Part shown: positions 7,361 through 12,447 of the stretch, piece after piece
Layout: each line of letters begins with the position of its first letter
How positions within the stretch are numbered: position 1 is the first letter of the stretch
Assembly: GCA_024244665.1 (NCBI GenBank)
Contig: JAAEOI010000252.1
Span: forward strand, 1-12,447
Direction: 5' to 3'
Length of the DNA: 12,447 nucleotides
Source of the DNA: Bacteroidota bacterium
GTDB taxonomy: Bacteria; Bacteroidota; Bacteroidia; Bacteroidales; GCA-2748055
Position numbers and translations under genes: made by a program
The notes under the pieces: generated by a model
Seen by the model: only the letters and a program-made list of their open reading frames with translations
Databases searched by the model: none
What the model was told of the DNA's origin: nothing

Positions 7361-8871
7361 GAATAAGAAATATCATCTTTCTGAACAGGTTATTCAGGTT
7401 GTTTGTGATATTGATATCTCCCTCCCTTCTGGTGAAAGCCCAGGAGAGTCCGCAATGGGGCGAACTACATACCAGGAACATGATCTCAAAGGAAGTAGAT
7501 CTTCCAACAAGCTTTAATCCTGAAACTGGCGAGAATATAAAATGGTCTGTATCTCTGGGAAGTAATTGTTACGCTACACCTGTGATCTCCGGAGGCAAGG
7601 TACTGATCGGTGCAAACAATGTGGAACCCAGGGATCCGCGACATATTGGAGACCGGGGAATTTTACTTTGTCTGAATGAATCTGATGGCAGCCTGTGCTG
7701 GCAACTTGTTGTCCCCCGAATTGAAGGAGACAGACATAATGACTGGCCTATGATAGGCATTTGTTCCCCACCCACAGTTGAAGGGAACCGTGTGTATGTG
7801 GTTACAAATCGTTCTGAGGTGCTTTGTCTTGATTTAAATGGACAGTCCGATGGAAATGATGGAACTTTTCAGGGAGAAAACTGGTATGTAGCTCCCTCAG
7901 GGCATTTGTCTTATGAAGTAAGCTTGAAAGATGCGGATATTATCTGGTCCTACGATATGCGACTGGAGTTAGGAATGTGTCCACACGATTCACCACATAC
8001 TTCCATTTTGCTGGACGGAAACTATCTCTATCTCAATACAGGTAATGGTGTTGATTATAAACATCTTGAGACTGCCTGCCCTGATGCACCAAGCCTAATT
8101 GCACTGGATAAAATTACAGGAAAACTGGTAGCAAAGGATAACGAAAACTTCGGGAAACGGATATTCCACTGCGGCTGGTCTTCTCCTTCAATGGGCAATG
8201 TGGACGGTCAACGATTACTTTTTTTCGGTGGTCCTGATGGAATATTGTATGCTTTTGAATCACTACCCGAAGTGATACAAACTAATCAGACTCAGTTTCT
8301 ATCCAAAGTCTGGCAATTCGACTGCGATCCAAATGCGCCAAAGGAAAATATTCACAGTTACCTTCACAACACGAAGGATGGACCCATAGGGATTCTTAGC
8401 ATGCCAGTGTTTTACAAAAATCGCATTTATGTTACCACGGGGGGTGATATCTGGTGGGGGAAACGAGAAGCATGGCTGAAGTGCATTGATGCATCCCAAA
8501 GCGGTGATATTACCCAAACCGGAGAAATCTGGACCCAGGCACTGGAACGTGGTTCGTCGGCCACACCCGCCATCTCAAAGGGGCTTGTATATGTTACTGA
8601 CTGTGGCAGAAACCTCCATTGCATTGATGCTGAAAACGGCCACTCTCACTGGACACACGAGCTTAAACTTGATTTGTGGAGTTCTGCACTTGTTGCCGAC
8701 AATAAAGTATACGTTGGCTCACGAGGCAGTGATTTTTGGATATTTGAAGAAGGCAAAGAAAAGAAAGTCCTTTACTCCGTAAAATTGGATAGCCCGATTC
8801 ATTCAACACCTGTTGCTGCAAATGGTGTTCTCTATATTGCCACAATGGAAAGGCTTTACGCCATAGAGTAA
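7357..8871 (+). CDS. Secreted PQQ-like (BamB-type) beta-propeller repeat protein
   Basis: This is a 504-residue protein with a signal peptide: Arg-rich start, hydrophobic LFRLFVILISPSLLV (12-26), likely cleavage after VKA (26-28). The rest is a beta-propeller built from PQQ-like blades, seen as repeated 'TP-x-G-x-VY' and 'L-ID-x-x-G-x-x-W' phrases: ATPVISGGKVLIG (73-85), LLCLNESDGSLCW (103-115), SPPTVEGNRVYVVT (137-150), LIALDKITGKLV (247-258), SATPAISKGLVYVTD (401-415), LHCIDAENGHSHW (420-432) and TPVAANGVLYIAT (484-496). It ends in a final blade strand, LYAIE. No haem-binding CxxCH or clear quinoprotein dehydrogenase signature is seen, so a PQQ enzyme is not indicated; a binding or scaffold role is as likely. 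An A/T-rich leader without a Shine-Dalgarno sequence precedes the ATG. It is not obviously in an operon with the upstream LamG gene, 510 nt away. The fold call is firm, the function unknown. Confidence 0.85.
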   Translation: MRIRNIIFLNRLFRLFVILISPSLLVKAQESPQWGELHTRNMISKEVDLPTSFNPETGENIKWSVSLGSNCYATPVISGGKVLIGANNVEPRDPRHIGDRGILLCLNESDGSLCWQLVVPRIEGDRHNDWPMIGICSPPTVEGNRVYVVTNRSEVLCLDLNGQSDGNDGTFQGENWYVAPSGHLSYEVSLKDADIIWSYDMRLELGMCPHDSPHTSILLDGNYLYLNTGNGVDYKHLETACPDAPSLIALDKITGKLVAKDNENFGKRIFHCGWSSPSMGNVDGQRLLFFGGPDGILYAFESLPEVIQTNQTQFLSKVWQFDCDPNAPKENIHSYLHNTKDGPIGILSMPVFYKNRIYVTTGGDIWWGKREAWLKCIDASQSGDITQTGEIWTQALERGSSATPAISKGLVYVTDCGRNLHCIDAENGHSHWTHELKLDLWSSALVADNKVYVGSRGSDFWIFEEGKEKKVLYSVKLDSPIHSTPVAANGVLYIATMERLYAIE

Positions 8872-8886
8872 GCTGAAGTTACATTT

Positions 8887-8902
8887 AGACATTAAAATGT
8901 CT
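8887..8902 (+). terminator. Candidate hairpin terminator after the PQQ-like gene
   Basis: AGACAT (8887-8892), loop TAAA, then ATGTCT (8897-8902) forms a perfect AT-rich hairpin 15 nt after the stop codon. It is followed by CTATTAACTTTT. The position suits a terminator, but the stem is weak and the T-tract is short and offset. Confidence 0.3.
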
Positions 8903-8973
8903 CTATTAACTTTTAGCAAATCGGAGTCCGAACACTTTGATGACCTACAGCTGAAACAATTTAGTTGCTCCAA

Positions 8974-9117
8974 ATGGCCGTTCTCCCTGAATACCTGTGG
9001 CAGGGTCCTGTACTTGTCAGAAATCTCATAGCCCCATTTCCCCTGGTTTTCAAGATTCCACAAGGTACGTCCGGAGAACAAACAGGCTCGTGAAGAGCTT
9101 TTACATCTTGATGTTCT
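8974..9117 (-). pseudogene. Relic of a type I sulfatase active-site region
   Basis: On the minus strand, a frame open below the TAG at 9118-9120 reads CKSSSRACLFSGR from 9105, then TLWNLENQGKWGYEIS and DKYRTLPQVFRENGH to 8974. After that all resemblance stops. This fits the signature (C/S)-x-P-S-R-x3-(L/F)-(T/S)-G-R of formylglycine sulfatases plus the 'TLP-x-x-F-x-ENGY' that follows it. The spacing from the Arg to SGR is exact. The Pro is Ser, and the catalytic position four before the Arg is Lys, with a Cys one residue earlier, as if one codon had been inserted. There is no start codon, no flanking sulfatase sequence and a stop just upstream, so it is a fragment. It lies downstream of the minus-strand operon. 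The family call is by motif recognition only. Confidence 0.5.
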
Positions 9118-9147
9118 CTATAAAAAATGATTCATTATCAGGATTTC

Positions 9148-9174
9148 CCGGCAGGATTGTATGGAGACTGCCGG
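9148..9174 (-). other. Perfect 7-bp inverted repeat just downstream of the oxidoreductase gene
   Basis: CCGGCAG (9148-9154) and CTGCCGG (9168-9174) form a GC-rich stem with a 13-nt loop. On the minus strand it starts 15 nt after the oxidoreductase stop. There is no T-run on its 3' side in that direction (the T-run lies on the 5' side), so it is not a classical intrinsic terminator. It could stabilise the transcript 3' end or help termination. Confidence 0.3.
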
Positions 9175-9188
9175 CCAAAAAGCATGGT

Positions 9189-10505
9189 TTAGAGGCTTTT
9201 TAGAGTGGGTAATTTCCATGGTGCCCTGTAGTCGGGTTCCAGGTAGCTGTTAGCCTCCTTATCATTGATAATCTGCCTTTTCTCCGCATCCCAGTAGATC
9301 CGCCTGCCGGTAAGATGTGCTATATTACCCAGGTGAGAAGCCCTGGCCACACCGGCAGCAATCTCAACCGGACAATTGAGTGCTTCACCGTTTCTGATGG
9401 CGTTCACAAAGTTCTTCATATGGTTGTTGAGCCCCTGACCATCTCCCTTTATAAGCTCCACCCGCTCTAATCCACTTTTACGCTCGGGGATCACCTCCCA
9501 ACCCTTCCTGTCAACCACCAGTGTACCCATATTTCCAATATAGGCTACACCATGGTCCCTGCCGTAATACCCATTGTCAATTCCCAGACTATGATCCCAC
9601 TGCAAAATAAAATCCCCGAAATCATAGAGGGCCTGTTGTGTATCAGGAGTTTCACAGGCATCATCGGAATATGCAAATTTTCCACCCATGCACATCACCG
9701 ATTCCGGGGCATATTTTTTCATGCCGAACAGCGCATAATCAATAAGGTGTACTCCCCAGTCGGTCATCAAACCTCCCGCATAGTCCCAGAACCAACGAAA
9801 GTTAAAATGAAACCGGTTCTTATTAAAGGGTCTTTGGGAGGCCGGTCCCAGCCAGAAATCGTAATCCACTCCGGAGGGCACTTCACTATCTGCAACCACC
9901 GGCAGGTTACCCACCCAATCCAGGTAGGTCCAGACTTTCACCGAACGGATACTGCCCAGTTTCCCCGAATGAACATACTCCACCGCATCCTGCCAGTGTT
10001 GATCACTCCTCTGCCACTGCCCTATCTGCACCACATTCTTATATCTATTCACGGCAGCCTCCATCACATTGCACTCCTGAACAGTCCTTCCCAAAGGTTT
10101 CTCGCAATAGATACTTTTCCCGGCCTGACAGGCGTACACGAAAGGGAGGCAATGCCAGTGATCCGGGGTGCCGATAATCACCACATCAACCTCTTTGCTA
10201 TCAATCAGCTTTCTGAAATCTGAATAAGCTGCAGGCCTTTTTCCCGAATACTCCTCAATCTCACCAATTCGTTTTTGCAGCACATTTGAATCTACATCAC
10301 ACAGCGCGACACACTCTGTATTTGGCTGCCTGAGGAAGGCGTTCAGATCGTTGAATCCCATTCCATTGCACCCGATTAAACCACATCTCAATATACTGTT
10401 CGCTCCCACAATGTTTGAACATGCTAACTGAGGGATTGAAGATGCCAGTCCGGCACCCACTGCTGCAACAGTTGACTTCCTAATAAATGATCGCCTGTCT
10501 TCCAT
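9189..10505 (-). CDS. Tat-exported Gfo/Idh/MocA-family NAD(P)-dependent oxidoreductase
   Basis: This 438-residue protein begins with a twin-arginine signal (DRRSFIRKS, 3-11, then a small-residue hydrophobic stretch to about 29), so it is likely exported folded with its cofactor. The Rossmann half has CGLIGCNGMG (41-50), Asp at 70/72 after the second strand, VVIIGTPDHWH (108-118) and the family Lys in YCEKPLG (133-139). The C-terminal half has DFWLGPASQRPF (216-227), FRWFWDYAGG (236-245) and TDWGVHLIDYALFG (248-261), with the usual catalytic-site His (H253). Members oxidise or reduce sugars; exported ones occur in Bacteroidota polysaccharide loci. The GH109 active-site phrase is not seen, so a GH109 glycosidase is unlikely. 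AGGAG precedes the ATG by 4 nt. It lies 34 nt downstream of the LamG/His-Trp-Arg gene on the same strand, so the two are probably co-transcribed and act on the same glycan. Substrate unknown. Confidence 0.92.
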   Translation of the reverse strand: MEDRRSFIRKSTVAAVGAGLASSIPQLACSNIVGANSILRCGLIGCNGMGFNDLNAFLRQPNTECVALCDVDSNVLQKRIGEIEEYSGKRPAAYSDFRKLIDSKEVDVVIIGTPDHWHCLPFVYACQAGKSIYCEKPLGRTVQECNVMEAAVNRYKNVVQIGQWQRSDQHWQDAVEYVHSGKLGSIRSVKVWTYLDWVGNLPVVADSEVPSGVDYDFWLGPASQRPFNKNRFHFNFRWFWDYAGGLMTDWGVHLIDYALFGMKKYAPESVMCMGGKFAYSDDACETPDTQQALYDFGDFILQWDHSLGIDNGYYGRDHGVAYIGNMGTLVVDRKGWEVIPERKSGLERVELIKGDGQGLNNHMKNFVNAIRNGEALNCPVEIAAGVARASHLGNIAHLTGRRIYWDAEKRQIINDKEANSYLEPDYRAPWKLPTLKSL

Positions 10506-10509
10506 AATG

Positions 10510-10514
10510 CTCCT
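10510..10514 (-). promoter_or_regulatory. Shine-Dalgarno sequence of the oxidoreductase gene
   Basis: AGGAG on the minus strand, 4 nt before the ATG at 10505, supports this start. It is the clearest ribosome-binding site in the window and lies inside the short gap after the upstream LamG gene. Confidence 0.6.
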
Positions 10515-10539
10515 GATTATTTGTAAGTTCGCTCCATTT

Positions 10540-12447
10540 CTAATTACCTTTTCGCTTCACAAGAATCCGTGAAGTAGTGGTGGATTCATCTTCAATCCAG
10601 ATCACCAGATCTTCGCTTTCAAGGCTCCTTATTTTCCCAATCCTGTAGTCCCTGTTTTCCTGCAATTCTCTCCCATTCATCTCAACAATAACCCGATCTG
10701 CTTCCCATCCTTTTATAAGCATGCAGACATTTACGACCGGAGAATCATTGCTGGCTGCAAGCTCTAATTGCAAGAGATTTGATTTGTTATCGGGGCTGTT
10801 CAGGATATAGGAACGTTGTGTAAAATCGTAACCATCAGAGGTGAAATTACCCTTTACTACCTTCAGAGCCGGCGGCTGGATCCAGGATCTGGAAAGAGTT
10901 GCAAGTTCACCGGGGGTCTGTTTTGACGCTCCGTACATCCAGCTTGACCAGAAGGTTGTTGAAGTTTTTCCCTTGTCATTTTCGACCATTTCTAATGCTC
11001 CCTCACTACCGCTCTCTCTGGCTCTGATTATGTTACCAGCTTCGTCATGAAAAGCAGGTCCTCCCCAGGCAAGTGAAAAATGTGATGGTCTGTCTGCGGC
11101 CTGGCAATATCTTCCATCGGATAGATTTTGTGCCACGGGCCAGTGGTTCCACCAGGGGAAGTGAGACACCTCAAGACGCTGTTCAAGTCCGAATACTTCC
11201 ATATTATTCTCCTTTTCCAGGATGGTGAAAGGCTTATAATCAGATTTCAAATTCACAATCTGAATGACCGGGTTTTCAGGATTCTCCCCTTTTTTAAAAT
11301 TGGGAGCCCCATTCGCCCAGGAATAGGTGTGGTTTTCCCCCTTCATATTTACAAGCGTCATCGCCTCAAGATGCACATTGTCTTCCGGTTTTGTTCCGGG
11401 CTGACAAAGTATGATGGACTCGGAAGGCGCCAGCGGAACCCCGGATGTTTGCTGAACCACTTTCCTGATTCCAATTCCATCGGGAAAAAAAGTATAATAT
11501 TCATCTACGCAATCCGACCATCCGGTATTTTCGTCCACCTGGGAGAATTGATTTCTCACATTCACAGGGATATATCTCCAGTGAACAACCACCCTGGCCG
11601 GTGAATTTTCAATTATGCGAACGTGCGAATAGTTGCAATGCGGGTCGATCATGTGCTCGAAACACCCGTTAATGGTATCAAAATACTCAGCACTCTGGTC
11701 TGCCATCCACTGTCCGTTTTCCATTACCCATGCAGGTGAATAACGGGTGCCTCTCCAGAATACAACGCGAATGGGGGAATCATCAAACTGAACTACCACA
11801 TCGGCATGATCCCCAACCCTGAACAATGCATCCCATTCGTCATAATACTTCAGTTTAGAATAGTATGCGCCAAATTTCCCGGGACCTTCCGGACCGCTGG
11901 GCATGACTCTCTCCTGAATATCGGGAGCCTGGAGATCCCCGGCTTTCTGCGATTTTTTCTCTATTTCCTTTTGAGACAGCGCTTTATCATAAATTCCTAT
12001 TCCATCATAAATGCCGTCAAATGAGTACCAGGTAGGCATCGTAGCATAGGTTCTCACCGGATTGGATGGGGTCACCATTTCACGGTTCATTCCAATGAGC
12101 AAATCGTTTTCAGGGGCAAAAACAGGATTTCCTTCAACATCCAGCTGACCAGACAACTCCCCGTTGATATAGATCCTGAAACCCATGTTTTTATCGTATG
12201 TCGCTGCCACGTGAATCCACTTTTTCAGCTCAATTTTCGCTTCCGTTTCGCAACTTTGCCAGACACCGTCCACGGAGGCAGATATTCCGACCTGTCCCTG
12301 GGGGCCAACTCCGAAGTAAAAACCCGCTTCCTGGCCTTGCTCCTGTGCAAGAATCGGACACCAGTTCCATGGATAGGTAGCGGCAGCAATCCAGGCTTCA
12401 AAAGTAAAAGAATCGCCAAGTTTGGGAACCTTCTCCGACTTACGGAT
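10540..12447 (-). CDS. LamG / His-Trp-Arg module protein, paralogue of the 4186-6846 product; 5' partial
   Basis: The frame is open to the window edge (635 residues visible), so the apparent GTG start at 12273 is internal. Residues are numbered from the edge. The fragment begins inside a LamG domain: FTFEAWIAAATYPWNW (14-29), FRIYINGELSG (90-100), GIYDGIGIYDKAL (145-157). Then come the His-Trp-Arg module, with FGAYYSKLK (192-200), VVFWRGTRYSP (228-238), YSHVRIIENSPARVVVHWR (273-291; H275, H289), DEYY (315-318) and R328, a linking region with NHWP (434-437), and a C-terminal beta-rich domain from about 518. It matches the other LamG protein along its whole length, including the C-terminal 'DSPVVNVCMLIKGWE' segment, but has an insertion around 463-498. 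The signal peptide would lie outside the window. It is first gene of an apparent operon with the exported oxidoreductase. An extracellular polysaccharide-acting enzyme, perhaps a lyase, is my inference; no named family is recognised. Confidence 0.85.
   Translation of the reverse strand: MRKSEKVPKLGDSFTFEAWIAAATYPWNWCPILAQEQGQEAGFYFGVGPQGQVGISASVDGVWQSCETEAKIELKKWIHVAATYDKNMGFRIYINGELSGQLDVEGNPVFAPENDLLIGMNREMVTPSNPVRTYATMPTWYSFDGIYDGIGIYDKALSQKEIEKKSQKAGDLQAPDIQERVMPSGPEGPGKFGAYYSKLKYYDEWDALFRVGDHADVVVQFDDSPIRVVFWRGTRYSPAWVMENGQWMADQSAEYFDTINGCFEHMIDPHCNYSHVRIIENSPARVVVHWRYIPVNVRNQFSQVDENTGWSDCVDEYYTFFPDGIGIRKVVQQTSGVPLAPSESIILCQPGTKPEDNVHLEAMTLVNMKGENHTYSWANGAPNFKKGENPENPVIQIVNLKSDYKPFTILEKENNMEVFGLEQRLEVSHFPWWNHWPVAQNLSDGRYCQAADRPSHFSLAWGGPAFHDEAGNIIRARESGSEGALEMVENDKGKTSTTFWSSWMYGASKQTPGELATLSRSWIQPPALKVVKGNFTSDGYDFTQRSYILNSPDNKSNLLQLELAASNDSPVVNVCMLIKGWEADRVIVEMNGRELQENRDYRIGKIRSLESEDLVIWIEDESTTTSRILVKRKGN

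Noticed and set aside
8997..9203. 68-codon plus-strand ORF in the gap before the oxidoreductase
   Set aside because: It is the complement of the sulfatase-like relic and runs into the 3' end of the oxidoreductase; it has a weak start and no family resemblance.
9552..10223. 223-codon plus-strand ORF
   Set aside because: It lies wholly antisense to the well-supported oxidoreductase, has no recognisable motifs, and its frame looks like the mirror of that gene's codon bias.
9189..10505. GH109 glycosidase identity for the Tat-exported Gfo/Idh/MocA protein
   Set aside because: Length and Tat signal fit, but the GH109 active-site phrase is not present; TDWGVHLID is the common oxidoreductase form.
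9189..10505. Lipoprotein signal at PQLAC (25-29) of the oxidoreductase
   Set aside because: The residue three before the Cys is Gln, which fits a lipobox poorly; a plain Tat signal explains the N-terminus.
11128..11604. 158-codon plus-strand ORF
   Set aside because: It is antisense to the conserved His-Trp-Arg module of the second LamG protein, and no domain is visible.
10540..12273. Start at the GTG at 12273 for a 577-residue protein
   Set aside because: The frame continues to the window edge and the 58 extra codons encode the missing part of the LamG domain, with FTFEAWIA and YPWNW also found in the paralogue.

Overview
The window looks like part of a Bacteroidota chromosome, probably a free-living or particle-degrading member of Bacteroidia. 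Supporting signs are a fucose-permease-type (FHS) sugar transporter beside a MurQ domain, a single-chain Fe-S serine dehydratase, large secreted LamG proteins, a Tat-exported Gfo/Idh/MocA oxidoreductase, weak Shine-Dalgarno use, and a TAnnTTTG-like -7 element. No rRNA, tRNA, CRISPR array, transposase or SusC/SusD pair was found. The taxon is inferred, not proven.

Layout. (1) 2-2345, plus strand: the 3' part of a ROK sugar kinase fused to a MurNAc-6-phosphate etherase (MurQ), then 10 nt later an FHS-family MFS transporter. Together they look like a MurNAc uptake, phosphorylation and lactyl-ether cleavage unit, that is, peptidoglycan sugar salvage. (2) 2362-3936, minus strand: a fused beta+alpha L-serine dehydratase that converges on the transporter. 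(3) 3937-4185: a divergent intergenic region with a candidate promoter for the dehydratase and a possible 30-codon ORF. (4) 4186-6846, plus strand: a secreted 886-residue LamG protein of a family I cannot name. It carries two copies of a His-Trp-Arg module around the LamG domain. (5) 6847-7356: no intact gene. It holds an antisense frameshifted relic of a secreted protein resembling the start of a right-handed beta-helix, and a possible short ORF that overlaps the next start codon as ATGA. (6) 7357-8871, plus strand: a secreted PQQ-like beta-propeller protein. (7) 8872-9188: no intact gene. It holds a weak terminator-like hairpin, a relic of a sulfatase active-site region on the minus strand, and a second hairpin. 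(8) 12447-9189, minus strand: an apparent two-gene operon, with a second LamG/His-Trp-Arg protein (5' end outside the window) followed 34 nt later by the Tat-exported oxidoreductase.

How the genes may work together. Everything from 4186 on is predicted to be exported, and the remnants suggest former carbohydrate-active enzymes (beta-helix, sulfatase). I infer an accessory region for an extracellular, possibly sulfated, polysaccharide that is partly decaying. The two paralogous LamG/His-Trp-Arg proteins are the most interesting content. They share an invariant His-x13-His ... Asp-Glu-Tyr ... Arg pattern that could be a catalytic centre, and the N-terminal copy in the 886-residue protein has lost the first His. 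The first 2.3 kb is visibly AT-richer and functionally separate from the rest.
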